Positions 29,734 to 43,200 of a DNA stretch of 64,000 bases are shown here, in pieces. Within the stretch, counting starts at the first letter, position 1, and every line of letters begins with the position of its first letter. Source of the stretch: Paramacrobiotus metropolitanus (lineage: Eukaryota > Tardigrada > Eutardigrada > Parachela > Macrobiotidae); NCBI RefSeq assembly GCF_019649055.1, contig NW_026570321.1, positions 248,001-312,000 of the forward strand. The letters are read 5' to 3'. A model generated the notes under the pieces. It searched no databases and was not told where the DNA came from. It was given only the letters and a program-made list of their open reading frames with translations. The position numbers and the translations under genes were made by a program.

Positions 29734-32183
29734 TCACAGTTCGTCTTTTCTAACGTCATCAGGGACGTCACTAATTTTGTAAACCTTAACAAAATCATCA
29801 CAAGATTTGGCAAAAGCAGTATAATATTCATCGGATTCTATCTCGGCATCTGAACTGGCTTTCTGCCGAAAAAATACACACAAAAACTGGATCTTCTCCC
29901 AGTTGGCCTTGAAAATCGGCTGACATGTTGTGCCGTGCAGATGCAGGGCATTATGGGCTTCCGATGCATCAAACTGCCGGTCTGCAGAAGCAAATACATC
30001 CACCAGGGATTCACACCATCCACTGCTGGCTAATCGGCTTTCCAGAGGGATTTCGCCGTACTGACGCGCCCGTTCACGCTGCAAATCGTCGGACTGTTTG
30101 GTTGCATCAGGAAGCCCAGCATTCATCTACAATTAAAGAAACAATCAGCTAACTGTTAACACCAAACTGGCAACGAACACGAAAAGTAACATAACAAAAA
30201 CTCATAACGGATATGAAATCAAAACGGTGAGACGAGTACTTTGACTGAAGCAAAGACAGCCGTCAAACTTTATGCAATTCGCAATGATTTCTGTGATCTA
30301 AAAACGGTACACCATCATAAACTCCCGAGCTAATCCTAGTATGTTAATTAAAAAAAAATAACTGACTCTTTGAATCATCCAGCCGTCTTGAACAACTAAA
30401 ACTATTTCAAGAAAAACTTATGTGAATAAAACGAAACACAAAACAGCAACCAATTATTATTAATAATGTTAACTTTATTTTGCTTTTATGACAGCGAATT
30501 AGCAAGCGAAATGTTTCGTCCACTAGGATCAAAACAGAAAGCGCGCGTTCAAAACCTACCCGCTCCATAAGCAGATCATTGAAGAACGCCATCACTTTCC
30601 GCTGCAACTTGGGCGTCTCACGGCTATTCCGCATAACGTGTACCAATTCCGCCACACCATTCGCGGCAACAAAACGCTTCTGTGCCAGCGGAAAATGCCG
30701 CACCAACGCTGATACAGCGTACAAGAAACGAGCCAGCGTTTGTTCGCCTGGAGCGGAGAGTTTCTCGGCATGCGAAAGCGAGTGAATCCCCTTCAGAAGG
30801 ATCTCCAGCAAACCCTCCTCCAAAACAGCAATCTGCACTTTGGCATTGCTCTGCGCAGCCGATCCCAGGATGTGGGCGGATTCGGCACGGATGAGAGGTT
30901 CGTGTTCGGTCATCAGCAGGAAGGGCTTCAGGATGCGCAGGCCTTTCATATCGACAAAATCCCGGGCGTTGTCCACTTGATGCACTAGATATTCCACATC
31001 CTGCATGAAAGGCAAAATATAATAAGGTTGCTATGTATTAAATGCATTAATCGTCGAAGATCGACCATAATAATTGTTAGCCCTACGATGCAACAGTGAC
31101 AATACGTTAACCATTCTTGGAGTAAAATAAACTTATATATTTGTACGAATTAACGATAAACAATTTCCCGCAAAAATCGAAAAATGGAAAAATTTATAAT
31201 TGTAGAAAAATCGTAGTGGATAAAAACCTTCAACTGACAAAATGGATAAAAACAAATTATTATTAAAATAAAAATATCGAACGCATAAAACGAGCACTGA
31301 GCGCCATATAATAATAAATAAGGTAAAATATTCTGAGCTCTCGAAAATTAATGTTTGTGACTGATGGTGATAATAAAATTTCGTGGTATATTTGTAGTCT
31401 GTACCTATAAAATAATAAAACACAAATTTCTTGACATCACTTCTCTAAATAATATGTCGTGGAACACGGTACACAGTACACTGAGTATTATGATAAGTTA
31501 TAAATTTTGGTTTTAAGCCTTTATTTTAAGTACCCACACACACCGTTTCCTACTGGATTTTACCTGCAGAACATTGATCAGCTTATCCTTCTCTGCTGCT
31601 TCTCTGTCGCGCTGCATCACCGTCAATTGCTGCACCAATTCCTTCAAAATCTCCCGATCCGTCTTGATAGCCAGATTCATCTCCGCAAACTCCTTCTTTA
31701 ATTCCTCCATACTGCGAAACTGCTTCTTGACCCTCTCCGCGTCTTCTCCCTCCTTTCCCTGAGTATCCTCAGCATCCAGCTGCTTGTTAATACCTTCCAA
31801 AGTCCGCTGCAGTTCGTCGCGGAGCAGCGTCCGTGAGGACGTGTCGTCCTTCTGCGCTCCAAGATACAGCCGTTCCTCTGCGGAGAACGCCGCCACCTCG
31901 TGGGCAGCGGGCTCCGCGGGATCCATAAGTTTGGCATGACGCTGTCCGCTGGCCAGATCCAGACGAACGTGCAGACCAGCGGGGATGGACTGGCTCTCCC
32001 GAATGGGCTGCCATTCGCGGGTGGCGATGAAGGGCTCGCTGGAAGATGGACTGGTGATTGCGCCAGGTGGGGGAGAATGAGACTCCTGCCCAGTACGATT
32101 GTTACGCTGGAGGTGGGTTCGCTGCGGATAATACAGAATATCCCGCACAGGATCGCGAGATAAATTGGTAATATCTGCAGCAT
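29734..32183 (-). CDS. SIL1: SIL1, ER nucleotide exchange factor for BiP
   Basis: Exons (minus): 32,183-31,564, 31,000-30,560, 30,126-29,734, all joined in phase 0 with CAG/GTAAAA, TTTCATGCAG, GG/GTAGGT and TTAATTGTAG sites. SIL1 releases ADP from the ER Hsp70 BiP. Evidence: signal peptide MLQILPIYLAILCGIFCII; the SIL1 hallmark PAGLHVRLDLASGQRHAKLM; a coiled coil; armadillo-type helices (EYLVHQVDNARDFVDMKGL, LVRHFPLAQKRF); and a C-terminal KDEL retention signal. The signal peptide lies in a different frame from the rest. Removing 20 bases with GT...AG ends (32,086-32,105), or a one-base correction, joins them. With it the protein is 477 residues, close to the human 461. The other start, in the downstream frame (32,217), would lack a signal peptide. 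Confidence 0.9.
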
Positions 32184-33205
32184 GGTGGTACAATTTGCAC
32201 TTGAACTTGTCCCGCACTTCGGGTGAGCTTCCGCAAAGGCTAACGTTAAACAGCCAAAAAGTTACTTCAGTTTACTGATAGAAGTATTCAATATTCAGCT
32301 TGAAAATAAAATTTTCGTTGCAAAAAGAAAAAGATTTGATTTAAGAATAAATTTTCTGACTGAAATGCTGTTCGAGCGGGTTTTTGTAGGCACCGTAAAG
32401 CTGTATGTATATGTAAAACTTAAAACTTCAAAAAGTGTTAACCATCGACTGCGGCTAATCACTGTATTAGTAAGTAGTCTGCGGTGGCGCGTCACGATTG
32501 GACGGTGTCATTGCGGTGAGACTTTGAACGATCTCGACTATACTACTACAGTAATTTTTTACCTGAATTGCGTGACGGTTTTACTTATATTGATGAAATT
32601 ATGAAATCCGTTTTGAAACTTCCCAAAAAAGTGTGCCGTTAAAATTTTTTTGAAAATGTGTTTTACTGTGACAATTTGACAACAAATGATATTACAGTCG
32701 CTAGCGTATCAAACAGCTTTCAGGAGACTTACCGTCACTTACGTAGCACAGTGGCATCGGAGTAGGCGATACGCGACAGATCTAACTGATGGACGCGGGC
32801 GGCCGTAACCAGAACAGCTTGTAAGTTGCGCCTTGCAGTTCGTCTCGCTACGCCACAAGTGGCAAAGCAGCTTGTGCCTTGTGGGCTGTGCGGTCCAACG
32901 AATGCGTGCAACTTGTCCCTTGTGTACTTTCGGAATTCTCCAAGCAGCGAGTTTTCTTCGATTTGAAAATCGAAAACTTCATTTTTTCGCAGCTTCAATT
33001 TGGTCAGTAATCTCCTCACCTGCTGGAGATTACTCCGGTTATCTGACAATTCGCATTGTATACAGTTTATTTGTACGTGTTAACGGGTGCGTGGTCGTGA
33101 AGTTTCGTGGAGTCAGGAGCTTCGACGCCATATTGCCTATTGGGACAAGTCTCCATAAGTGAGAATCGAGAACTAAATCAGCGGACAAATCAGTCCACTA
33201 TCACT
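32184..33205. other. Divergent promoter region of SIL1 and the gene at 33.2 kb
   Basis: About 1.0 kb separates the two outward-facing start codons. A minus-strand frame of 104 codons (32,735-33,049) is basic and matches nothing known; it is more likely untranslated sequence than a gene. Confidence 0.45.
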
Positions 33206-36200
33206 ATGGCATATAATGCATCACAGCTGGAGTCCTGGGGACATTACCGTGACGGAGGAGGATCATATTATGAGAACATCGCGTCCACCGTGAAGCCTTC
33301 CCAGTCCAGTCATTCGAGGATCCAAGGCTATGTGGAGCCCTCACGAACCAGTACGTTCTCTCAGCTTTCTCTCTCGCTGGGTGCTGCTATCAGTTCTTAC
33401 AGTTAATATTTCTATTTTTATGGTATATCCTAGTTACCTGGTATTATAATGAATGCAGTTTTGTTCGAAGGATGAAAACTTATTAAATACATTAAAATAC
33501 TGTTCAAACTTGGCTTGGTTGGTTGCATCTGCATTATGCATATGAATATCAGTTGTGAAGTTGCGATCGTCACCCAGGAAGGCAAGCACCATACTGGCAG
33601 CTCTTCGTTATTTTATACTTCCTTTCTTTGGATTTCCATTTTTAAAAAATTACAAAATTTTTGATAATTTGTGGGAATATTTTTGGACCAGTTTTTGTCG
33701 AGTTCTCTCGAGATTTCTTAATTATAGGAATTTTTTTATTTTCAGTTTATTCACAGTTTATTATTTAAATTTTTCGAATTTATTATTTAACTTTTTAATT
33801 AAATTATTCGATGATTTTCTGCCCGGTGGGAGCTGGGAGTTTGAAATCTTCGCGGTGTGTAATACCAACTTGTAATCACGTGTACGCAGGGAACGGCGAC
33901 GGCTATCAGCGCGAAGCCTACCACCCCGAGAACGTGGCGCAGCATCAGCGCGAACTGGATGCCTGGTCGCGCGGCGGCGGCGGCGGCGGCCCATCCACCG
34001 CCGCCCCCCGCAGCGGCAAGGAGTGGTACGGCGATGCGTCCTACAACGCACCAGCGTTGCCGATGGCCGGCCACACCACCCACGCCGACGAATACAACCC
34101 CTACGGGTCGCGCACCGTCGCTCTGAAAGCGGATTTCCAGAACCGCCGTCCGCGCTCTCGCTCGGTCTCACCGCAGTCCAAACGACAGCGACAGGACAGC
34201 ACCGCACAATACGGATACGGGGGACGCGGGGGACAGGAGAAGGCGGAGTACGGAAGCGGTTGGAATGAGGCCGGGGGGTATGGAGGGGCCGCGGGAGGGT
34301 ACGAGCGACAGATGCAACGCACCGCTCCTCATGGGTGAGTAGTTTGTCATATCTGATGGGATAGTTTTGGTCGTAGGTTTTGCCGCGTTGCTTTTCAACC
34401 TGCTTTCAAAAGGCTAAAATATTATTTAAAATCGAGGAACTTTTTTTTAATTTTTACGGTTTTCTTTCTGGCATTTCATTTACAGTACTATCGAACTTTA
34501 AATGCTTTTTTATTTTCTAGTGTATTAGTTTTAATTTGTGAAACTAGTTGTGATTGGATCATAACAATTTTTTATGTATAGGATGATTTTTCTTTTTGGG
34601 CTGTCTGCTTTTTAGTGGCCGATTTATAATTTTATTAGTACAGCACTTCCGACGAAGTAGGGTTTTTGTGTGTGATAACAACAGATTTAGGTATCATTGG
34701 TTTAATCATTTTAAATGACCGACTAGCAATTATCACACGATCCAGTAATAAAAAATTTTTTGATTGTTGGATTTCTTTTCAGTGGTTCAATGCGGGACAG
34801 TAGCAACCAGCGCAGCTCCTCCCAGTACTACCAGGCCACCCCCGCTGCCGCCGCAACCCAGGCATCGCCCACTCGATTCCGTGGCAGCAACGCCCAGTTA
34901 GGAGTGCAGGCCAGTCCTTACAGCTACAACACCGGGGCGGCTGCCTCCACTTCATATTATCCAACCACCACGTACTTCACCCAGCGCTCGCCCACCAACA
35001 TTCGCCCGGCCCGTATCGGCCGCCCCGTCATCCAGCAGAACATTCGTCGCGATCTGAACGCACCCAGTCGATCTCCGGTCAAGCCGGCACCCCCGCCCCG
35101 TCGGGAGGTGAAGCCACCACCGCCGGTCAAGAAATCCACCACCAGCTCGTCGACATACAAACCGGCCCCGAAAACGTCGACAACCGCAGGAAAACGTCGG
35201 AGCCGTCGTCCGGATCCTCATCCAAGTCGGAGGCGAAGAAGGAGCGACTGCGGAGACGCGCCGCCAAACGGCGCGAGAGCAAAAGGCCGAGGAGGCTACT
35301 TCCGGTGGGAAGACGACAGCGCCGAATAATATGCGGAGACCGAGCGATAAAGTGCCGGCGGATACGAGCACACCGGATGTGATCATTCTGAAGACATCCA
35401 AGAAGGAGGGGGAGGCCAAGGGCGGAAAGGGTGCGGGAGCGGGAAAACCGAAACCGGGATTCTTCTCGCGAGTGCTGACTAAGACGGATGGCGTGGCGAC
35501 AGCGACGAAGGAGGGGGAGTCAGCGAGCGGCCAGACTGCCGAATCAAGTAAGTAATTGTACAATCAATCGGCATAGTCGGTGTTTTCTGCTGTGAAACGA
35601 AAGTCAAAAAATATTTTTTTACGAATTTCCGTGGGCTAGTCTGAAGCATTACCGTCTATACGTTTAAGTCATTTTTTACCGCTTTTCATAATAAAATTGA
35701 AAGCTTTCTTAGCATAAATGAAAGCATAAATGAAAACTTTCTTAGCAGTTTTTAAATATTTTCTGAACTGTTGATATCTACAATTTTGCTTCGATATTTT
35801 AATGATGTAAAACCAAATTTCAAAAATTGTTTTCCATGATTTCAGTGGGATAGTCTGAGTTGACCATTTTTCCTGTATCTTATTTTATTGTTTCGCAACG
35901 AAATTGAAAAATTCAGGAACAATTTACGAATATTTTTAGAATGATTGACATCCACAATTTTACCCGATTTTTTATTTTATGTAAAATCAAATGGCAAAAT
36001 CGTTTCATTGATTCAGACGGATAGTCTGAAGTGCCCCATTTTTATTTTATTAATGTGTAATGAAAGTGGAAAATTCCTGCATATAATTTTATTTGTATTT
36101 TTATTAATTTTGTAGAAGCTGTCAAACCGGTCGCCCCGCAATCATCTTCGGTCTCCGACAAGCCGACAACGTCGGCCCCCGCTGTTTTTAAAGAGCCGGT

Positions 36201-37287
36201 CGTTGATGTTGCCAACTTCAAAAAACCCAATGCCCCGGCCGCTGCGAAGCCCGCCGGTGTCCCCGGCGCGCCGCGACTGAAGCCCTCCCAGCTGGAATTC
36301 CACGTCACCCCGCACATGATCAAGATCAAGCACCCCTACGGCACCTGGTCGGCCTGGTCCAACCGGCAGAAGATCGCCGCCATCCGCTGGTTGAGCGCTT
36401 ATCCGGAAGGGAAAGAGCCTGGTCGACTGCAGGAATGGCAGATGCCGGCCGAACAGTGGTGGCCGTACTTTGAGGACGGAGCGTGGATTGTGCCGGTGGC
36501 GCACCGGGAGACCGGGGGTGCGCCGGTTCATGAGAAGGTCGTGACAGCGGAACCGTTGCCGATTAAGGCGGCTGTGTCGGGAGTGCAGGAGAGTGTGAAA
36601 GGGGGTGAACAGGAGAAGAAGACGGAGGGCGGGGAAGAAGTGGATAACGCGAAAACAGCGGACAAAGTGGTCACTGCGACAAATGTGGAGGATGTTAAGG
36701 AGGCGGCTCCGCGGGAGAGTAGTCCGGAATTTAACACGCCTGTTGGCAACAATACGACGGGTGAGTGGAATTTCTTACGGAAGATGAATTAATGGTTATG
36801 CGAAATTGTACAAATTTATTACCAAAATTACTTGTTTTTCCTGTGGAATTTTTTTCAATGAGAAGAATCGAGCGAATACATACAGGCTCTGTATTGCTTA
36901 ATATTTAAACTGAGTGGCAGAAGCAGGTTGAATATTAAGTTTTCTCATTCCAAATTTTGGAATAAACTTATTCGGTAAAATTTGACAGACTTCAGGAAGA
37001 AATATTATATTTAATGAAGAAATATTTTATTTGATTTTGGGTTAATCAGACATGCATAGTTTGTATACCGCTGAATACGGACGTATGATCAGAGGTTTAC
37101 CTTTGAACCGAGTTTCTTCAGGATGATTTTGTGTTGATGGCCAGCGAATAGCGTATATCTATATAAGGGATTTTTCTGTACAGTAGATGTGGAGATGCGA
37201 AGTGGCAAAGCGGAGAAGGAGGGCAGTGGCGTGATCTCCGGAAAGGATGGCGATGAGGATGAGGATGTTGTGTTGGATTCCGCTTAA
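33206..37287 (+). CDS. Disordered nuclear-type protein with an unrecognised Trp-rich domain
   Basis: Five exons: 33,206-33,350, 33,890-34,334, 34,783-35,547, 36,116-36,760, 37,184-37,287. All junctions are GT-AG and in phase. The start is the first ATG in frame, with an AT-rich leader before it. Residues 1-200 are Gly/Tyr/Arg-rich with RRPRSRSVSPQSKRQRQ, an RS-like patch and bipartite nuclear signal. The next part is Pro/Ser-rich. Exon 4 holds a ~65-residue domain (36,289-36,498; WSAWSNRQKIAAIRWL, EWQMPAEQWWPYFEDG) that recurs in the gene at 61.9 kb. The tail is acidic (DGDEDEDVVLDSA). Exon 3 needs two frame corrections, one near 35,176-35,200 and one near 35,270-35,285, in a Lys/Arg/Glu-rich stretch. 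AATAAA at 37,650. Function unknown; an RNA- or chromatin-associated role would be inference. Confidence 0.8.
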
Positions 37288-40200
37288 AGATTTCAGTCGT
37301 ATCTAACCGGATGTTGCGTTATTTAATGGATATTAATTTAGAGAAGGGCGAATGTTGTTGATTATTACTTGTTGAATACTTGTGTGAATTATTATACTGA
37401 AATTACTTGGCTTCTAAGCAGCAGTTTAAAGCATCTCGAACTTGTAAAGGATCATGTATTTATCTTGATTGTATTATTAATTTTGTTTCTGATCGCACCG
37501 GCTTCTGGAGTCGTAGACTTGTTGGAAAATGTTTAAAAACGTTTTCATTTTGTTCAAAATTAATCGCATCTGTTTTTCTCATTTAATTATTTCCCCTTCG
37601 CAACAAAAGTCGTGGTAAGCAGAATACTGTGTACTACATAATGTTCAAAAATAAAATCGCTTCTGGTACATGCGGTCTTACATAAATGACAATTTCCTAG
37701 CGAGATGTACGCGTAAACTAATCAGTGTACAGTACAAATCGACGCCATACACGTCGTGATGCGCATTACGCAATTGACTGATACTTACAATAAATTGACA
37801 TTTTTTTGCGAGCACCATCCATCGAAAATATTTAATTAAGCGCGGTGCGATTTCTCCCTGGGTCAATGATCTCGAAAACTCGTAAAGTACTTTATGTGTT
37901 GCTTCGTGTTACTTTATGTACCTTCTAAGTTCTTACTTCTTACTACTGTAATACAACGACATAACGCCATACTGCAGAGCGGCATATATTTTCAGTTTTT
38001 GCTCTAAATTGCGAGACTTTTTACATTAAGGGGGAAAGAAATTCTCAGACTCAGGAATATTCGACGCAGGCAGCAGCAATTAAACAATCTTTCGGAAGAT
38101 TTCAAAAAATCGTAATACTTTTACAACACTGTCACTGTGCAAGCCACTTTAATGGCGAATAGTCCTACTCATTGACAATATGTACATATATCTGTATTAT
38201 CATATCTATATACAGAGTACATACATACAGTACCTGTCTGTCGCTGCTGGTATAATACTATAATGTTAGCTGGTTCTCAGTACTCTGTTGTGTATTAACA
38301 TTCGCAGGAACTCACACAAGATGTTTAAAAAATATTCAGAATACCGGGTAAGCTTTGTTAAAAATTGGTTGTAAGGTTTTAAAGAAACTTACATTGAGTT
38401 CAATCTGACATTGACTACTTTAAGCAAGGCCAGCGCGGTTAGCAGAACGGCTAGTATCAAGTATGGAAGACTGAAAGCCCATACGCTGCGACATACTAAT
38501 AACTACGCAAGGAATAACTGAACGGAGCTCCTTAAAAGATGTTTTGATTTCGCTTTTGGGATTGCGTCAGGACAGTGCTTTTAGATAACTGCGGACGTCA
38601 GATTTCGGTAATTTTTAATTGGATATGTATTATTTGTGCGTGCCAGAATCAGTTAATTAAATTGTTACGGCCGTTTCCGGTAAGCTTTAGATACTGTAAT
38701 TTCCGTTTGCTCTAGAACCATTAATGACGCATTGCACACTCCAAAGTTTAAATTTTTGTTTAGGCTGAATTTCCATAAAGTACTGGTTTAAGATTCTGCC
38801 GAACATGATCTTACACTGGCAGCAGAAGCGCTGATTAACCTGCTCAGTGGAGCGGATATCGTAACAACTGAAAATTAACAACGCCATACAGGGCAGCCAC
38901 CTACAGCCAACTTCCGCAGTCATTGTCAAAATGGTCAACTGTCGCGGGCAAAAGGCAACTGGCCGCGGCTGCATGCTCCCGATTATGATTGTACACAAAC
39001 GAATTATATTCATAAGTATAACCGAAATATAATGCGTATACATATATATACATCAATGTATGTCGATGCACGGGGCCAGGTGTAGTTGAGCCCGGTTAGA
39101 TTAGCCATCGCTGTGTAATTACCGGTTAACCTGTGCGCGTATTGTCCGTGGTAATTTACTCGGGCTGCCTCCACTCTGTCAACAATTCCATCGCAACCTT
39201 TTTGTCCTCAATTACGCTGATACATACAGCATGTACAGCCGCTCGAGTTGGAGTGTGTTTAAAATTAAAATGCAGCTGACGACGGCATCCTCCGCGCGAT
39301 AATGGAGCGGATAAAGAGGAGCACGGCTGCTGCGGTCAATTAAGTGGCCGAGGCGCGGTCAACAGGGGCATGCGTTAATGGTGATATGCGCGGTACCGGT
39401 ATTGTTCCGTTGGACAGTGTGTTTGTCATCCGAGCGCCACATCCGGTCAGCCATGTGGATCCAACCGGGGTCAAATACAAATTAATTGAGTCAACTCATT
39501 TTCCGCAACACAAATTCGTGACAATCGACAGCATCAACTAACAAAATAATATACATAATGGAAAATAAAGTAATTTGGACAAATTTGCGTTCTGTATATT
39601 TCAATCATAGCGTTCACCTTGATGACCTTATCGTGCTTTGTATTTTATTAAGATATACAAATGCGACGAAAAACCGTTATTCCAAAATTTCCTAACTTAG
39701 ACAAACGTAATTTAAATCAAAGATAACAACTGTGACCTTAAAAATTTCCTAAGTATCCATAAGAAAACTAATCGCTTTATATTCTAGCAAGGTTGAATAA
39801 AAATTCATTGCAATTTTTTTCTTTTCCTTATTCTGATATTGCAAAATTTCTTAAGTTAGGAGAACGTAACATGAAAATAAAAATTGCAGCTGTAACCTTT
39901 AAAAAATTGCTTAAGTAGTCATAAGCAAATTACCCATTTTAATTTGAAGCGAGGTTCAACAAAAATACATGAATGTTTTGACGTATTTCCAGTCATCCTA
40001 TCCCTCGAGTGTAAATGTGTTAAAATGCATTGGATAAACAAACCTTTAAAACGTACATTCAACACTTAGCACACACATTCGCATTGTGCAACACGACATT
40101 ATAAAACGTGAAAAGCTGCGTACATAAGAATTCGAGTCAGTGGATGTGTGTGTCGTGTGTGTTTACTTTGAGCCGGCTGATCAAGCCGGGATCAGCCGCA

Positions 40201-43200
40201 TCCCGTTGCCGCATAGATAGACCGGCTTCGGGAGTCAATAATGCTGATTTTCCTAAGCGCTGCACCGCATAAACGGGAATATATGCGCTCCCGTGTTCGT
40301 CGTATATGTAAGCGGCAGCAGCACACCAGATTTGCTTAGTCCCGGCCGGGGATTCTGCCGGCTGTCAGAATTAAGTGGCAAGTGATGGGCCCCCGGGGAT
40401 TCCTGTTGAGAAAACTAATCAGTTAAATTGCACTTTAATGACGGCATCATGATCAGCAATTCCACCACTAATGATGCACCACTCGGCCTCGCTGTGTGAC
40501 GGAGAGATCGAGTGTAATGCAGTGTAAAGTTAACTGGACGATGTTTATAACACCAATCAGTTATGTTTTTCAATTGACTTTATAATTTATATGTACATTT
40601 TTACGTTCTTTAAAGAATCAAGTTTGTAAGGATCCCACTTTTCGGTCATGTTTTGCTGTATACTTCGAAGTATATTTAGAGTAGTGTACACTGGTACCAT
40701 TTACCGTAGTGTACTGCCAGTACTGGTATCTGCCATGCAACGTATAGTGTAAGATTCACTGCGTATGGTTATAACCTACGAAGTATAATACGAATACGAA
40801 CCATGCGTGCAGTAATACAATCATATTTTTTGTAACATTACTCGTAACATAATACAGTCCAGTAAATAATTTCGGTAATCTCTATGCATGCATAGCGGTG
40901 GGTTCCAGAAAAGTGGCGCGTATACTGGTACAATGCGAAGGAGCACAGAGTGAGGGAGGCGATGCGGCCCGGAGCCGGCAAATACACAGTCGTTTTAATT
41001 TACGTTAACGATTTCCCACATTGACTTCCGCTGGCATGTTCTCCTAAGCTGTCCATCCCAATCCATATGGCTTAGGCAATTATCATGATTTACGGACATT
41101 TGTAATTCCGGCTAATCTGCCGGAATTGCAGATATTTATCAATTACACGCTGCTCTATTAACAGGACTAGTGTCCAATTTCGACGGCCGTGTGCGATCCA
41201 CGTAAAAAGCGCACTGTGCCTGATAAACGCGGTCATGATCGCCGACTTTTTTATTTCCTCTCTCAGTCAGCGTTCATTACACGATATGGCATAGAGTTTT
41301 CCCTTCTAACAACCGTTAAATATTGCTAGAAATGACACTTCATGTGTTCTTTTTCGATTTGCCACTTCGGTGCAATATTTGAACACCCTAATACAAGAAA
41401 GACCACAGAAACATTTAATGCAAAATCTGCATACTGCATATATAAACATTTAATGCGCCGTACGAGTACTACGAATCTTCAGTACAGTGCGAACTTCATA
41501 CATGCAAATACTTAGGCAAGCTTATTAAAAGTAGTTAAAACATCCAGTTAGCTTACTTGTATCTCAGCATCGCTCTGTATGTGATGCACTTATGTAAATA
41601 CAGGATCGTGTTACATATGAAGGAGACGATGTTCATATATTAAAAGAATAAGACAGATAAAAGAAATATACGCGGATATTTATATACATGTATATTATAT
41701 GATATGCACTACGATTATGGTTTTATATGCATCACGATTTTGTTTTTTATGTCTTATGGTTCTTGAATACCCGATACAATCCAAAACCTTAAATTCAAGA
41801 TAATTTTTTAACTGGAGTTATAATAAGCTTTATCTTATATTAAAAATATCGATCGAAGCCGTACACACCAGTGACACCACTATAACACTGCACCAGATTC
41901 CAGAAGTCCAAATCACAAGATCAAGTAATCAATGGACAATGCACATTGTCTTTGCGATACGTGTGCTCTAACATTAATTCACAGAATAATTACTTTGTCC
42001 CGTTATCGCTGCTTTTTAATTGTGCGCTTATACTGCATAATTACTTCGATTCTCCTAACCTCTCATATCGAACAATTACCGGCGAACGCCGACACTGTCA
42101 AAGCAGCACACAACCTGCAAATCAGAATCGAAAATCCGGCAAACAAACACACCGATAAGGAACGGTCCGGATAAGATGCGACAAACACGAGAACATATTT
42201 TGTGTATTTATATGCAGCCGGCGCACAATCAGAATTCTTTGCGGGAACTGATTTGGACTTGAGCTGCACGGTGTCTAGACCTTGAATCAACACACGGTGA
42301 CAGCTGCAATCGCGGGTCCCGTTCGCGGGTGCCTTGATTTGAGCAGTGCGCTGCATAACAGCTTTTGGAAAATCAGAAAACGGTACATTTTCTGTGTCCA
42401 CCTGATAAGGAATTGCGAAAATATTATCCGACGCTGGAGAGATTGGCTCTGTGCCGTTATCATGCCGCTATCGCGCTGCACTCAGCCATGTTCACTCAAT
42501 CACTTCTATGTAGAAAGCTTGTTATAACATTTTTACAAGGATTACCGGGTTCAATTGCAGACCGCAGATTATGTATTCTGACGGTTTAATAACCTGCGAG
42601 AATTTTATTAACATCATACTTAGAACAATCAATACGGCACAGGGAAACCAGTAGCATATATGCGTTACAACAGTAATGTTCCTTTTCTAGGTACATATAT
42701 CATATTATATGTGTGTACTATAAGCATATAATATATTATATAATTATGTACCTCGTTCTTTACTAACTTGGATAATATTATTTTTATTAGAGCTAATGCG
42801 AATCATATATTGTGGAAAACCCTTCAAACCTTATGTCTAGTTGTCGCAAAGCATTTCTTTAAATTGTTTTAATATTGGTGTAAACAGAGCGATTTGCTGG
42901 CTGGGTTCAGAAAGCGTAGCGTGCCCTATCGATCACAATAATCGGACCGTACTGGCAAAAAGTTCCGACTTTATTCTTTGCTTTACTGAAAATAAAAACG
43001 TTACTTCGGCCTAGCTTGAAAAAATGGGAAGCTGGAGACGGAACCGTTAAGTTACCTCAAGAAATAAACACAATCTGGAAAAAGCCGACACAATCCCACC
43101 TCAGTTTGAAAAGCCGTAATTTAAGCTGAGAAAAAGCCAGATTGGCAGCATAACAGGGCCGTTTGGATGCGAAAGAAATAGGGAGAGAGTTTGGAATAGC

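Noticed and set aside
33761-34207. Arg/Cys-rich minus-strand frames opposite exon 2 of the five-exon gene
   Set aside because: The spliced plus-strand exon has correct borders and phase; the antisense frames have none.
35176-35189. A 14-nt GT...AG segment that would restore the frame of exon 3
   Set aside because: Too short for any known spliceosomal intron. A one-base indel between two nearby AAAACGTCG repeats is more likely.
34952-35563. 203-codon minus-strand frame with Ala/Val-rich sequence
   Set aside because: Opposite exon 3; it arises from GC-rich codons on the coding strand, with no start context or domain.
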